Source: Saxidomus purpurata
Taxonomy: Eukaryota; Mollusca; Bivalvia; Venerida; Veneridae
Direction of reading: 5' to 3'
DNA length: 64,000 nt
Assembly: GCA_022818135.1 (NCBI GenBank)
Contig: JAFMSR010000013.1
Location: 32,036,274-32,100,273, forward strand
The translations under genes were made by a program, and so were the position numbers. Under the pieces are notes generated by a model. The model was not told the origin of the DNA, did no database searches, and saw only the letters and a list, made by a program, of their open reading frames with translations. How positions within the stretch are numbered: position 1 is the first letter of the stretch; the number at the start of each line of letters is the position of its first letter. Positions 11,043 through 23,167 of the stretch are shown here, piece after piece.

Positions 11043-11956
11043 AGCTCACCTGAGCACGAAGTGCTCAAAGGTGAGCTATTGTGATCGCCTGGTTACACTT
11101 AATCTTGGTATGCAATAGAAGCTGCATTTTTCACTAGATCTTCATGAAACTTGGTCAGTATGACTGCCTTTATGAAATCTAGGTCAAGGTTGAATATGGG
11201 TCAACTGGGGTCAAGAACTAGGTCACAGGGTCAAATTGTAGAAAAACTTTGCGTATGCAATAGAGGTTGCATTTTTTTATTGGATTTTCATGAAACTTGG
11301 TCAAAATAATTGCCTCAAGTTGATGAAATCTAGATCAAGTTTAAATATTGGTCATCTGGGGTCAAAAACTAGGTCACGGGGTCAAAAAATAGAAAGACCT
11401 TGTATGTAGAGGTTTCATTTTTTCATTGGATCTTCATGGAACTTGGTCAGTATGATTGCCTTGATAAAATCTAGGTCGAAATTGAATATGGGTTATCTTG
11501 GGTCAAAAACTAGGTCAAGGGTTCAAATCATAGAAAAACCTTGTGAATGCAATAGAGGCTACATTTTTCATTGGATTTTCATGAAACTTGATCAGTATGA
11601 TGCCCTTGATAAAATCAAGGTTGAGTTTGAATATGGGTCATCTGGGGTCAAAAGCAAGGTCACGGGGATAAATCATAGAAAAACCTTGTGAATACAATGT
11701 TGTTGGTATTTTTCACTGGAATTTTAAATGAAGCTTGGTCAGAATGACTGCCTTGATGAAATGTAGGTCGAGTTAGAAAATGCGTCAATTGAGGTCAAAA
11801 AGTAGGTCATGGCGTCAAATCATAGAGAAACCTTGTGTCTGCAATAGAAGTTGCATTTTTCATTGGATCTTTATTAAACTTGGTCAGTATGATTGCCTTG
11901 ATGAAATCTAGTTTGAGTTAGCCAGGTGAGCAATAAAGGGCCGTTTGGCCCTCTTG
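11043..11956 (+). repeat. Hairpin-ended tandem-core element, complete, about 115-bp units
   Basis: Head AGCTCACCTGAGCACGAAG...GGTGAGCT, then five to six units of about 115 bp (TTCATGAAACTTGGTCAGTA, GATGAAATCTAGGTC, GGGTCATCTGGGGTC, TAGGTCACGGGGTC) and tail CAGGTGAGCAATAAAGGGCC-GTTTGGCCCTCTTG. Both terminal hairpins are present, so this is a full-length copy. Confidence 0.88.
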
Positions 11957-12480
11957 TTTAATACAACTATTACCTAGAACAGACAATCACAGTTACAGGG
12001 CTTAGTTATTGTTAAATTGGCATTGTTTCCTGAATTAGGTATAAGAACACTAAAGTTATCACATGTTTTTAAGATTTTAGTACATGCATTGTATTGACTT
12101 CAATGACTAGTGTAATTTGAAGGTGGTAGATCAATTTACAGTTTGTTTTGTAACTGATTTTATTTAAAGACATATTTGAAAAACAAATCCTTCATTTTGA
12201 TGTGCAAATAAACATTTCAAGTCCATAATATGTCCCATATGACAGGGAACTTATATACATCTATTAAATCCTGATATAATGTAAAATATTATAGAAAAAT
12301 AGGAGTCCCATCCAAAAGAGTCCCAGGTCTTAAGTACCACAATCTGATCTAAACTGATTATTACAATGTCTATAGCATCCAAAAAGACACATATTGAGAC
12401 ATAATGCAAAACACTATTTCTGAAAATGCCGGCAGAAATATTAGGTTGCATGAGAAATATTTAATGTCAGACTCTACCAA
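11957..12480. other. AT-rich sequence, nothing recognised
   Basis: No coding or repeat signal. Confidence 0.45.
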
Positions 12481-12740
12481 AACTCGTCGGACATGTCGGA
12501 CAAAAAACGCCGTAGCCGATGAAGAACGAGTGGATCGCCAGTGATGCTGTCTGGCTGTTTCTGCATTCAGATTAGATGAATTATGCTTTATTCTGCGTAT
12601 TTGTATGCATACGGACGCTATAAGAATCTGACGACGATTCCCCAGGAATATCAGTTCACGGACATGCGAGGTCGCGAAAATATATGTCAGTCGGGGAATG
12701 CAAACTGTTAATTTTAGTTTTGAGCTCATGGTACTGCAAA
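12480..12740. promoter_or_regulatory. CpG-richer island, candidate promoter or first exon
   Basis: CG dinucleotides are clearly denser here (ACTCGTCGGACATGTCGGAC, AACGCCGTAGCCGATG, CATACGGACGC) than in the surrounding AT-rich DNA. A 183-codon minus frame and short plus frames cross it, but none has a recognisable domain. Since the exon at 14239 opens with untranslated sequence after a splice acceptor, an upstream noncoding exon is required and this island is a plausible place for it. This is inference only. Confidence 0.3.
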
Positions 12741-13530
12741 AAACAAACAGAAAATATGATAAGCCTAGAGTATATGACATGTGCCTAGATAATTGAAAGG
12801 CTCCTGAAAATGTGATTTTGACTCTTGAAAATTTACAAAAATGTTTGAAATAAATTTCGTATCGTTTAGATCTATATACAGTGTTTGCTATCAAATCTTT
12901 ACTAAAAGTGGTATGAATCATCTCTCCTCCAGGGTGTTCTGTCGGCTTAGAAGACTAGTGGCTCTAACTTTCGAGCCATTGGTGCAAACTTCTTCTGATT
13001 GACGAATTTGTTGGCGCAAACACTGCAGTAGTTTAAAAACTCTAAAGTAGTGCCAGATTGTCTCTTTGCTTTCGTGTTGATAGGTATAATCCTGTCTAAT
13101 TGATAATAGCACGATATTGCAGTTTGTTATTTCCTGACAGAAAAAAGTTTTAATATAGATATCTTTCACTTTTCGAAATTAAACATTGCAGAGAGATGCG
13201 ATTTTGTTTAACCGGAGTAGCTAAAATACACAAATAGATATTTTTTTCGCGAAAATACAATTTCATATACTTTTTTTGTCGGGGGGGGTTAAATTATGTG
13301 ATAATTAAACTGGTAAAAGAAGTCAGCCCATCATGTAATTAATTGAATTTGTAGATTATTTGTTAAAATGACTGGATTAAATTTTAACTCTTTAAAGCCA
13401 GTTTGTACGCACGACCACCTTTTAGTACTTCTGTACTTTGATTTTAACGCTATTTCAGTTATACTAGATGAGTCACCACAATTTTATGGAATGGGATAAT
13501 CACTTCCAACACACTCACTGATTGAAAGTC
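12741..13530. other. AT-rich sequence, no gene recognised
   Basis: A G10 run lies near 13281; no supported coding region. Confidence 0.4.
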
Positions 13531-13539
13531 ATGGGTAGG

Positions 13540-14030
13540 GGTTTCATGTATACACCCATGGACAGCCGGTCACACTGGCTCAAGGTCAAGGTTACCACTG
13601 AAGGTCAAGGGTTTGAATCTTGAATTTCCATAACAATTCCTGTCCGCTCCATATCTCTTTAACCCCTTCAAGGATTTTGATGAAAGTTCAGGTCAGATGT
13701 TCGGCTAACCAAGATGATGGAAAAGCACACAACTTGAGGTCAAAGATTTGAGTCTGTCCGCTTAGTATCTCCTTAACTCTTTGAAGGATGTTGATGAATA
13801 TCCAGTCAAATGATCACTTTACGGAGACAATATAAAGAACCCATGATTTGGTCACACCGGTTCAAGGTCAAGGACACCCACTTAAGGTCAAAGATTTGAG
13901 TCTTGCTTTTTGTCAGCTCAATATCTTGTTAACCGCTTGGTGGATTTGAATGAAACTCTGCCCAAATGTTAATCTCATCAAGATGATTTGCAACAGACCA
14001 TTAACTTTAGTGGCCTTTTAGAAATCCAGG
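13540..14030 (+). repeat. Degenerate tandem-core repeat with CAAGGTCAAGG motifs
   Basis: About three weak units of roughly 140 bp: GGTCACACTGGCTCAAGGTC, GTCAAAGATTTGAGTCT, CCGCTCAATATCTTGTTAACC, GGATTTTGATGAAA. This is the core of the type C family (compare 20364-22337) without its terminal hairpins. Confidence 0.65.
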
Positions 14031-14238
14031 CTGTGCACCTCTGATAGAAAACTACACTCAGTAACATTAATTCCTTCAATGTTCCTATGTGCAGTGGGGG
14101 ATATAGCTGTCTTTTAGACTGCCTTGTTCTTTCAATTATAGTGAAAGAACAGAATACTGCCTTGGCACAGTGACAGATTACAATTTGCAGTTGCTACTTC
14201 AGTTGTAAGTAGATGAAAATTTTATTTGTCTTTTGTAG

Positions 14239-14619
14239 TGACTGTTATCACCACAGAAGAAAAAAGCAAATGGCGGCCCCAGGTGAACAGAGTAATGCAT
14301 TTAAAAGCGTAAATAGTGTGACTAATATCCAACCCAGTGTGGAAGAAAACAGTGTCCAGCCAAGTGAAGATGTTTCATTGAATCAGAAGAAGAAGGCATT
14401 GTTTCTAGCACCTGGTGAGGAACAAACGTTACTTTTCGGTTTACCAACACCTACACTTGAAAGACCTGGAAAAGAAATTGTAGCAGAGATAGAGGCCCGT
14501 CTTCAACAGAAACAGCCCTCTGAAACATTTACTGAGGTTCTCCAATTGCACCGATCTGAAGCATGTGGCTATGATCTGAAGTCGGAAGTTTCTCCACCAG
14601 CCACCAAGTATAGTCAGGG
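14239..14619 (+). CDS. Kinase-like locus, exon with start codon (5' UTR to 14269)
   Basis: Acceptor TTTATTTGTCTTTTGTAG at 14238 and donor GGG|GTAAGT at 14620. The ATG at 14270 (GCAAATGGCGGCC, good context) opens 116 codons plus two bases. The product starts MAAPGEQSNAFKSV and is polar and disordered, with a KKKALFLAPGEEQTLLFGLP segment and a helical GKEIVAEIEARLQQ stretch; no named domain. The intron phase fits the next exon at 15077 exactly (GG|G). By position it would be the N-terminal regulatory region of the kinase-like gene. I do not recognise this region from a family, so the assignment rests on the kinase fragment downstream. Confidence 0.72.
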
Positions 14620-15076
14620 GTAAGTACAACAACACTGTATTTGGGTAACTTTGTTGTGATGAAAAAATTACAGTTTGTTGGCAGACAAGACTGATTCACA
14701 AATTTAAGATAAAGAGAAAAGTCTCTTACCATAAATCTACCTTGAATGAATCCTTAGTGAAATTTTCTTAATAAACAAATTTGGAAATTCAGGAAAAATA
14801 GCAGTAATAAACCAATTTAAAAGTTGTTGGCAGTTTTATCCGGTTTACTATGATAAACAGCCGAGACTTCTCAAACTAATTAATGCTGCTTTCTATCAAG
14901 TTGCTTATTAATTCAAACTTTATTAGCAGTGAATAGTTTTTCCTTTTATGTTTTTGGTTATTTGTTGCTATTTAGTAGTCTGATGAGGGCTTGATCCTGA
15001 AACAATTAATGTGTTGTATCATTCTGTTGTATCTGATGTAGATTTTCAGTACTGGAATGTTGTTTCTTTTAACCAG

Positions 15077-15176
15077 GGAAATCAAGCACATAACAGAAGG
15101 AGCGCCGAAACAGATGGTTCAAGACTTGTCAGGGCTGAAACCTGAAGAAAAGACTGGCTGTATTATAGAGTATAAG
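15077..15176 (+). CDS. Kinase-like locus, second coding exon
   Basis: Acceptor CTTTTAACCAG, donor AAG|GTGGGT. Length 100 bp; it completes the split glycine codon of the previous exon and ends in phase 0. It encodes EIKHITEGAPKQMVQDLSG then LKPEEKTGCIIEYK. In NIK (MAP3K14) a comparable LKP...YEYRE stretch stands just before the kinase domain, and here a kinase N-lobe fragment follows about 300 bp downstream. That fit supports one locus but is a comparison from memory. Confidence 0.72.
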
Positions 15177-15416
15177 GTGGGTTTTGTCATTTCTCAGTAA
15201 AAAGTTAGTCGAGTCCATTTTGAAAGGCACTCTCTGTGTAGGACTCGTAACCTGGATGTCATTGGTTATGAATCAGTACTGGTCAGAACCTCAAGAATTC
15301 ATCGTTGACAGTTGTTGATATAAGTTGCAAGAATTGGGGTATTTCTTTTTTGTTAAAGTACGTTGTAGGAACACCTTTTTCAAAACTAAAGAGAGCCTGT
15401 TTCATCGCAAGCATGT

Positions 15417-15650
15417 AGGAGAGTCTATAAAAAATTGTAAATGTTTCATTGGTCCTGATCCAGCATGTAACAAATATACTGAGGAAATACATTTCCTGTC
15501 ACACCATCGTATTCGGAGTGGATCATTTGGCAAAGTGGACCTTTGTTACGATTCTGAAACATGGAAGCCATTTATCAGAAAACAGGGAAGACTCTTTGTT
15601 TCAACTTTACTGGGCTAAATTGAGACTTGTCCGTCTTTCAGTGTGAAAAT
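15417..15650 (+). pseudogene. Broken protein-kinase N-lobe, MAP3K14/NIK-like
   Basis: Plus strand reads YTEEIHFLSHHRI then RSGSFGKVDLCYDSET and KPFIRKQ: a glycine-rich loop (SGSFGKV, first glycine of GxGxFGxV replaced by arginine) followed at the right distance by the ATP-anchoring lysine. The EEIHFLSHHRI lead-in matches the EEVHWATHQLR-type lead of NIK kinases. The frame then stops; a +1 frame continues as DSLFQLYWAKL and RLVRLSV, like the following helix and strand with a few residues lost. No good acceptor opens it in phase with the preceding exon. I read it as a decayed exon; the active site, C-lobe and the rest of the kinase are not found anywhere in the window. An unannotated intron or assembly error is the alternative. 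Confidence 0.5.
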
Positions 15651-15792
15651 TAAGCAGAAGTCAGTGTCAAGGTTATAATGAGAGGAATCTTTAGAAATAA
15701 AGGTGTACATGTAATAATCATATTTAAGATTTTGGTTAGTAAGGACTAGTATAGGAACTACAGGAAATATTAGAACATAATTGGACCCATAT

Positions 15793-15975
15793 GGAACTTG
15801 GAGCCGCCTTTGTGCAGTAGTAGCAAGTTCGCCTCAGGATTGGAGGGTCCTGGGTTCATTCCCCACCCAGGCCAGGTAGTGGTAGTGTCCTTAAGCAAGA
15901 AACAGATAGTTCAACTGCTTTTGAGGTTTTTTCCATCTAGTGACTGAATTGTAAATGGATCTAGAGTATTTTTAT
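15793..15975 (+). repeat. tRNA-derived SINE
   Basis: tRNA-like head with A-box-like TTGTGCAGTAGTAGC and B-box-like GGGTTCATTCCCC, then GTGTCCTTAAGCAAGAAAC, the conserved 'GTGTCCTTGGGCAAG' body wording of invertebrate tRNA SINEs, and AGTGACTGAATTGTAAATGG. The 3' tail is not clear. Confidence 0.65.
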
Positions 15976-16199
15976 TTCTCTAGTTCTATTTGTGTTTGCA
16001 GTTTTAAGCTGAAACTTGGAGGTTTGTTGACAGTTCAGTTTTTCAGTTAGTGTACTACTTATAGTGCTGCAAATTACTGGAGCTATCTTACACCCAACCG
16101 GTCTATGTCTGTAAACAAAGGGTTTTATATATCAAAATGTTCGTTAGAGTCTCTAGATTTAAGAACTGCATGTTGCAATTGCCAAAGCTGTGGTAGATT

Positions 16200-18200
16200 G
16201 TCGCTATTCAAAATGGCCACCAAGATGGCCGCCAAATTGTTGAAAATTATATGTTGTGTATATGATATTTCATTTCAACATGGAGAAAATTTGGAACGAA
16301 AAGCAATTTGGGATATATATGTTTTGTAAAATGTTAAGTTAAGCAAAGAAGAACTTTAATATTCTGTTAAAGGTCTCGCGTACGAGAAAAAGGGAGATAA
16401 TTCAACACAAAAGACACATTTTTAGGGGCAATTTTACATACTTCTTTTATTTTACCATTTTAATAATAGACAGTATCATTATACCCCCACAAAACGAAGT
16501 TGGGGGGGGGGTATATAGGAGTGAGCTTGTCGGTTTGTCGGTCTGTTCGTTTCATGGTTTCCGGATGATAACTCATGAAAGGCTTGACCGATTTAAATAA
16601 TTTTTGGTACACACGTGCAACTTTATAAACTAAAGGTCAAGTTCGACTTTGGGGTCAGTAGGTCAAAGGTCAAGGTCACAGTGACTCTAAACTGTAAAAC
16701 AGTTTCCGGATGAGAACTCATGAAAGGCTTGACCAATTTAAATAATTTTTGGTACACAGCTATAACATCATCAAATACAGGTCAAGTTCGACTTGGGGGT
16801 TGGTAGGTCAAAGGTCAAGGTCACAGTGACTCTGAACTGTAAAACAGTTTCCGGATGATAACTCATGAAAGACTTGACCGATTTAAATAATTTTTGGTAC
16901 ACACGTGCAACTTTATGAAACACAGGTCAAATTTGACTTTGGGGTCAGTAGGTTAAAGGTCAAGGTCACAGTGACTCTGAACTGTAAAACGGTTTCCGGA
17001 TGATAACTCATGAAAGGCTGGACCGATTTAAATAATTTTCGGTACACAGCTGTAACATCATCAAATACAGGTCAAGTTCGACTTTTGAGTCAGTAGGTCA
17101 ACGGTCAAGGTCACAGTGACTCTGAACTGTAATGTAAAACAGTTTCCGGATGATAACTCATGAAAGGCTTGACCGATTTAAATAATTTTCGGTACACAGC
17201 TGTAACATCATGAAATACAGGTCAATTTCGACTTTGGGGTCAAGGTCTCATTTACACAAGTTATTGTATAATAACTCAACTCTATGTCCTTGTGGCCATT
17301 CCTTTCTTATGGTTGCCATACTTCTGTGACAAAGCTGTATTGTGGGGGTATAATTCTCTTGTGACAGTTCTAGTTTTAGTTGTAGATATTGAATAAATAA
17401 GTGTTAAGTACACATTTTAACGAAATGAATATTCACTCTTATATGTAACAGACTTGGACATCGATGGATATTCTAGCTTGTCACCATGATGGCAACCAAT
17501 TTATTGACAATTTGGTAAATATAAGTAGTAAATTAATTCAGCACAAAGAAATATTGCACAGATAACAAATTCCAATACATATGTTTTGTAAACAATGTTT
17601 AGTTAATCAAATATGATCTTTTTTCTTCACTTTTTAATGCGAAAACCTCTCTCATACTAGAAAAAGGGAGATAATTCAACACTAAACATACAGATTTTTA
17701 TGAAATTTTACATACTTCTATTATTTTACCATTTTAATGATAGACACTATCATCCTCCAGTTGTTAATATGAGAAGAAGAGTTTTATACCAATTATAACT
17801 AAATTAGTATGCATTTTGATATGCAGAAATATTGTTTCTGGTTATTATTCAAGATGGCTACTATATGATTGCCACAACAATATAAAAAGTGTAAAAATGA
17901 GTGTATATTTGTTGCATCGTTTCACCATGAACATAATCTTCACTGAAGAGCAGTTTGTCAGGTATATGTTCTGTGAAGTTTAAATATTCAGTTTAATCGT
18001 AAAAAAACAACAGTTTCATAATAGAAAAGGGAGATAATTAAAAACAAAAAAGACATGAAATTTGTGTAATGTTACATGTGCAGTTAAATTTACTTGTGAC
18101 AACAATTAATTTGTAATCATTATAAGAATTTGGTTTATAATATGGAATAAATGTCGATTACTCATATGCAACAGTATCCATGATAAAGAAATTCTAATTA
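16200..18200 (+). repeat. About 360-bp direct repeats, left arm of a large inverted structure
   Basis: Three units each with AAAAGGGAGATAATT (near 16392, 17668, 18030), TTTTACATACTTCT, ATTTTACCATTTTAAT and GATAGACACTATCAT. The first unit is split by the type B element. The same sequence recurs inverted at 22565-23165. A YY1-like AAGATGGCCGCC lies at 16222. Confidence 0.85.
16490..17373 (+). repeat. Hairpin-ended tandem-core element (type B), complete
   Basis: Head TATACCCCCACAAAACG...TTGGGGG...TATATAGG, then five units of about 150-160 bp (GTTTCCGGATGATAACTC, GGCTTGACCGATTTAAATAA, TTTTTGGTACACA, GGTCAAGGTCACAGTGAC), then TTGTGGGGGTATAATT, the inverse of the head, and end GACAGTTCTAG followed by TTTT. 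Inserted into the first ~360-bp unit. Confidence 0.9.
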
Positions 18201-18254
18201 ATTATTCAGCAACGTGTACATGTTTGTTTCTATTACAACTTAATATTCACTCTC

Positions 18255-18570
18255 ATATACACACGATAGTTCATGCAAATGGTACCCATGCAAACTTTAA
18301 AGCAGCTTGATTCACAGATGTGTGAATATACCTCATTTAATGATTTGAGGAGTGAAAAAGCTAGGAAATCAACACATCCAAGAAATCTTCCACCTACAGA
18401 AAATAGTTTTGTTTTACATTGTTTGAGATGTGTCTTACAGCTATGGATCTTGCGGCATACATGATCTCCCAGAACCAACATATTTCGGATATCAATACCG
18501 AAAGTTGCGGCTGCTTTAAGAGTCAGCAACCATGCTCACATGCCTGTTCATGTGAATCAAGCTGCTTTGA
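18255..18570 (+). pseudogene. Cysteine-rich gene relic (LPPT...W and CGC...CSC blocks)
   Basis: Plus strand shows SEKARKSTHPRNLPPTENSF, then HCLRCVLQLWILRH, and in another frame ESCGCFKSQQPCSHACSCES. A run of LPPT, histidine/tryptophan helix and clustered CxC cysteines resembles the C-termini of uncharacterised, highly repeated proteins I associate with mollusc and cnidarian transposons. Frames change between blocks, so it is decayed. No catalytic region is seen. Confidence 0.35.
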
Positions 18571-18584
18571 TGCTGCCACAATAG

Positions 18585-19760
18585 GAGGCACAATGTACAA
18601 GTCGATCAAGTCCTTTATGTTCAACAGAAGGGCTGGAGCCAGTGTTAATGGTGCATTGTCACCTACTGTCTTCTTTTTAATGAATGACTTGATGTCTGAT
18701 CTTCTAATCGGAGTCAAAGCTGCCTTCTATGAAAACAACTTTGTGCTTTTATGTTCAGGAGAGCATGCATCAACTGCTACTTTAAGAATGCAGCAAGCTG
18801 CAGACATGCTTTAAACATGTACAGAAGACTGGTGTGTACAGGTAAAAGTATTGTCACCTAAGCAGAAGGCTGGTGTCATCAAGATTAGTGGCATTCCTCT
18901 GACTGAAGTGGAAGGGGCTGCATGGTCAGGTGTAACCTTCGACAAGCTTGCATGGAAGCACCATCTGGTAAAATACTGAAACTAGGGCCCGTCGAAAACT
19001 AACAATACTAGTACTAAAGTCAGCTGGCAAGTGAGAGGATACTGAAAACAGTATACTTGGGAATTCTTGCCTGACCATCTCATGAACAAAGCTTGGGGCC
19101 CTCACAAAATAATTGCATGAAAAGAGGGAGCTTTGTCCATGATTCCAAGAAGCTGACAAAAGCAAACAATGTCTATCTTGGGCCACCAACTATTCTGTAG
19201 ATAGGTCGGAACTGCCAGAGCTATGGAGGTATGACAAGTCTAACATCAGTATCTGCACTCAAGTACCTGATTTCCAATCGGGTGTGGAAGATGAAAATAT
19301 CAAACACCCATGACCAAATCCATGGTCTCAGAAGAGTTTCTATCAGAGACATGAACCCGTGTGAACATAGACAGCTCTGCTACAGCTGCTATTCAAGGTA
19401 TCATGCACACGGCTGGTGGGTCAGAGACAGTTGGCATACCAACAGACAAGCACTGCACCAACTACAAAGCAGAAGTAAAAGCAATCATACCGGCATCGAA
19501 AACTATGGAAGAGTAAAAAGAGGGCTTTCAACATAGAGTCATTCTAACAGAACAAGGAGCTAGAGAGGACCAGCCACTCAACAGAGTCACTTATGAAGAA
19601 AAGCTCTTGGTGGATAAGACTCTTACAAGAGCGAAGACACATAACGTTAAACTACCATTTACTAGACAGATGGGAACAAGTCATTCAATTCAGGCTTCGA
19701 ACAGGACACAATAGGCTCAATGCTCATACAAATATATATGAACAAATTTAAGCTGTCCTT
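18585..19760 (+). mobile_element. Decayed LINE fragment with RT and RNase H remains
   Basis: From 18590 the plus strand reads MYKSIKSFMFNRRAGA, NGALSPTVFFLMNDLMSDL, GVKAAFYENNFVLLCS and EHASTATLRMQQAADML: the RT palm, with YENN where the family has YADD. Then LSPKQKAG, GVTFDK and further decayed stretches; near 19450 a CTNYKAEVKAI piece looks like RNase H, and near 19690 QFRLRTGHNRLN matches the tail that follows RNase H in these mollusc LINEs. Multiple stops, frame changes and internal deletions. The lost catalytic aspartates make it inactive. Confidence 0.8.
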
Positions 19761-20363
19761 AATTTTAAACTGTTGAAGAAGTTTGACATATTTTACAAAA
19801 AGAAATAGGCACAGTACAAAGGCGGTATGGGAACAATTCTATGGTTCCAAAAGCACAAAAAACTAAAGCAATGTTTATGTCAGCATCAACTCGCATTTCA
19901 AAACAAACTAAAATGTCACAGACTACCCAGTTAGGCCACACAATAGAATACACTCATGCAGAAAAACTTCTTAGCTTAAAAGTTTCTTAAATAGAAATAC
20001 AGGCTGAAAAAGTGCTCAAAAAGTGTAATTCTCTGCTATGTTCTCATACAGATAAATTAATATCTGAATATTCACTCTTACGAAAATGCTCTTCCATTAA
20101 ATACATATACAGGTATACTAAAGGCTGAGACTTTAACAGTATTTAAAAAATTATATTTACAGTTGTTATTTTCTACTTTAGACTATACTTACATGTCTTA
20201 CAGGTGTATGTTCTATGAATCAAATGTTTGAAATTTCTAATGTGAATTATGTTGAATCTTTTTCATAAAGTTTCGTAAATATGTAGGTGTGCATGTATAT
20301 AATAGAGGCCAACATGAAAGATTGGGTCCACCAAATGAGTAGCCTCTGTAAATAAAGACATTA
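19761..20363. other. AT-rich sequence, nothing recognised
   Basis: No coding signal beyond the LINE 3' remnant. Confidence 0.4.
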
Positions 20364-22337
20364 TTATGTCTCCCCCATAAAATATGGGGGAGATATATTG
20401 TTTTTGCCATGGATGTCTGTCTGTCCGTCCGTCCGTCTGTCGATCCGTCCGGCAAAATCGTGTCCGCTCCATATCTCCTAAACGCCTAGAAGGATTTTCT
20501 TTAAACTTGGGTCAGATGTTCACCTTAACTAGACGATGTGCAGAACCCATGAACCAACCACGCGGCTCAATTTCAAGGTCAGAGCTCAATGTCAAAGGTA
20601 TGAGCCTTGCATTTCGTGTCCGCTCCGTATCTCCTAAACCCCTCGAAGGATTTTCATTAAACTTGGGTCAGATGTTCACCTCAACTACGCGATGTGCAGA
20701 ACCCATGAACCAACCGCGCCGGCTCAATGTCAAGGTCACAGCTCAATGTCAAAGGTTTGAGCCTTGCATTTCGTGTCCGCTCCGTATCTCCTAAACCCCT
20801 CGAAGGATTTTCATTAAACTTGGTTCAGATGTTCACCTCAACTACGCGATGTGCAGAACCCGTGAACCAACCGCTCCGGCTCAAGGTCAAGGTCACAGTA
20901 AAAGATCAAAGGTCATATGACTATATTTCGTGTCCGCTCCATATCTCTTGAACCCCTTGTAGGATTTAAGAATAACTCAACACAAATGTTCACCATAGTG
21001 ACATGATATGCAGAGCCCACGTAACAACCACCTTGGTTCAAGGTCAAGGTCACTGTTACTAAAAATAGAAAAATGGTTTCTGCTCAATAACTCCAGTTAT
21101 GAGTGACCAATTGCAATGAAACTTGGTGTGTATGTAGCTTGCATGGAGAGGAAGCTTGGGGTTGTATCAGGGGTCATTAGGGTCAAGGTCACTGTTACTA
21201 AAAATAGATTAAAAAAACATATTTTTTGGCTTTTAAAGTGTTTTAAAGACACTTGAACAGGAATGTGGGGTATGCACCACAGGGGTCCAGTCAGCCATGC
21301 TAATTCACAGCGAATTCACACCAGGGGTCAATTAACATGACTGGTCACTGGTAGACTAGCTTCTGTTTATCATATGCAGCTACTGTATACTCCCTTACAT
21401 TATGTACAGATAATGTAGGAAAGGGATGTTAGTTATACATCAATTTTAAGACCTTATATCAAAATAATTTTCTAATATGACAGAAACATAAAAACATTTT
21501 TTTACTTTTAAATTACTGCAGAATAACTGTGATTGTTAGATAGAGTAATGTTTTAAATACTCAAGTAATTACTCTTACATTAAACCAATTATCACTAAGA
21601 TTAGATGTTACACTTGATACATAAAAGAAATTTAGTTTTGGCTTATTTTACAGTTAGAAGAAGCGTTCAGGTGCACTTTTAATTTACAAAGAAATAAATA
21701 CAATCAGAAGGATTCTTTATTAATTAAAAATGTATTCAGGCCACACCACGGGAAGGCGCTTTATTACTTGAGCATATTAACATTCTCAATATAACTTTAA
21801 AATCACAGTTATACTGCATTTATTTAAAAATATTTTTCATATCCTGCAATAAAAGTAAAATGTCATAATTATATAAAACTGTTTATATAAACAACAGGAA
21901 ATAAGTTATAAAACAATTATCTGTACAAATCAATGAAATTTATGGTCCTACTATTGTACTACATGTCAGGACTACAGACACATTGCTTGACCTAATCAGA
22001 CAGGATTATAACTGATAAGGGGCAATAAAACGATTAACATATTTGACCACCTGCGGTTTGGTGGGGGAGGGGGGTCACTTATGAAGGAGATTTTAATTGT
22101 CTTTAAGCAAAAACAAAATAAAAAATTTTAAGGTCAAGGTCACTGTTACTAAAAATAGATTTTTAAAAAATATTTTTTTTTGGTTTTTAAAGTGTTTAAG
22201 CAAAAATAAGAAATTTAAGGTCAAGGTCACTTACTGAAAATAGATTTTCGTGTTTTTTTAATATCCTGTTTCAGTATGATTATTGACAAACTGCCATGGG
22301 GGAGACATATGTTTTTGTGACAAAAACAACCATCTAG
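20364..22337 (+). repeat. Hairpin-ended tandem-core element (type C), with internal divergence
   Basis: Head TATGTCTCCCCCATAAAATA / TGGGGGAGATATA, a GTCTGTCCGTCCGTCC run, then units of about 150-170 bp (GTGTCCGCTCCGTATCTCCT, AAACTTGGGTCAGATGTTCA, GATGTGCAGAACCCATGAAC, GGCTCAAGGTCAAGGTCAC). Near the end CATGGGGGAGACATA repeats the head in inverse, then the hairpin GTTTTTGTGACAAAAAC, ACCAT and CTAG followed by TT. About 0.9 kb (21250-22130) is not core-like and may be a further insertion. Confidence 0.88.
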
Positions 22338-22564
22338 TTATTATTATTATTATCACCACGGAAATGCTCGTGTGGTCTTACAGATTATACAGCAGAGCAT
22401 TTACTTCATACTGTATGACCAGTTAAAAATAAGTGTTTGCGCTGACTGTACCACCCTGGAAAATGTGTTGTATGGCAGGAAGGAGCTCAAAATAACAGTT
22501 TCCTTCATCGCTGTGACCGGACTGACGATGTAGACCATTAACTTGGAGAGAGAGGGTTTACACA

Positions 22565-23165
22565 CATAAGAATTTCTTTATGATTGTGGATACTGTTGCA
22601 TATGAGAATTGGATGTTTATTCCATTTTAATAAAGGGAACTCTTACTTATTTCATAACTATAACAAAAGAATAATTGTGGTATGAAGTAAATTTAACTGC
22701 GCATGTAAGATTACACAAATTCCATGTCTTTTTCATGGTTAATTATCTCCCTTTTCCATAATTTAACTGATTTTTTCACAAGTAAATCGAATATTTAGAA
22801 AATTTACAGAACATATTTCTCACAAACTGCTCTTCAGTGAAAGATTTCCTCATGCAAAAATGATGTAACATATCTACATGCATTTATACAATTTTTGACA
22901 TTGTTGTTTCAATTTTAGTAACCATATGAACAATATTGCTGCATTTTGAAATGCATAGTGATTTAGTTATAATGGGTATAAACTCTCCTCTTCGTTTTTA
23001 CACAACTAAACGATAATAGTGTCTGTCATTAAAATGGTAAAATAAAAGAAGTATGTAAAATTTCACAAAAATCTGTATCTTTTAGTGTTGAATTATCTCC
23101 CTTTATCTAGTTATAGAGAGGTTTTTACCTTTAAATTGAATAAAATAATCTAATTTGATTAACAA
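22565..23165 (-). repeat. Right arm of the inverted ~360-bp repeat structure
   Basis: On the minus strand this follows 17605-18200 almost base for base in order: TTAATCAAAT, AAAACCTCTCT, AAGGGAGATAATTCAACACT, AAATTTTACATACTTCT, TCACTGAAGAGCAGTTTGT, CATATGCAACAGTATCCA, AAAGAAATTCT. The arms enclose about 4.4 kb holding the cysteine-rich relic, the decayed LINE and the type C element. Confidence 0.85.
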
Positions 23166-23167
23166 TA

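Noticed and set aside
12370..12921. 183-codon minus frame
   Set aside because: Biased, no domain, no splice support; it runs across the CpG-richer island on the strand opposite to the kinase-like exons.
20237..20951. Several 70-136-codon frames
   Set aside because: They lie in the GTCC run and core units of the type C element and repeat with its period.
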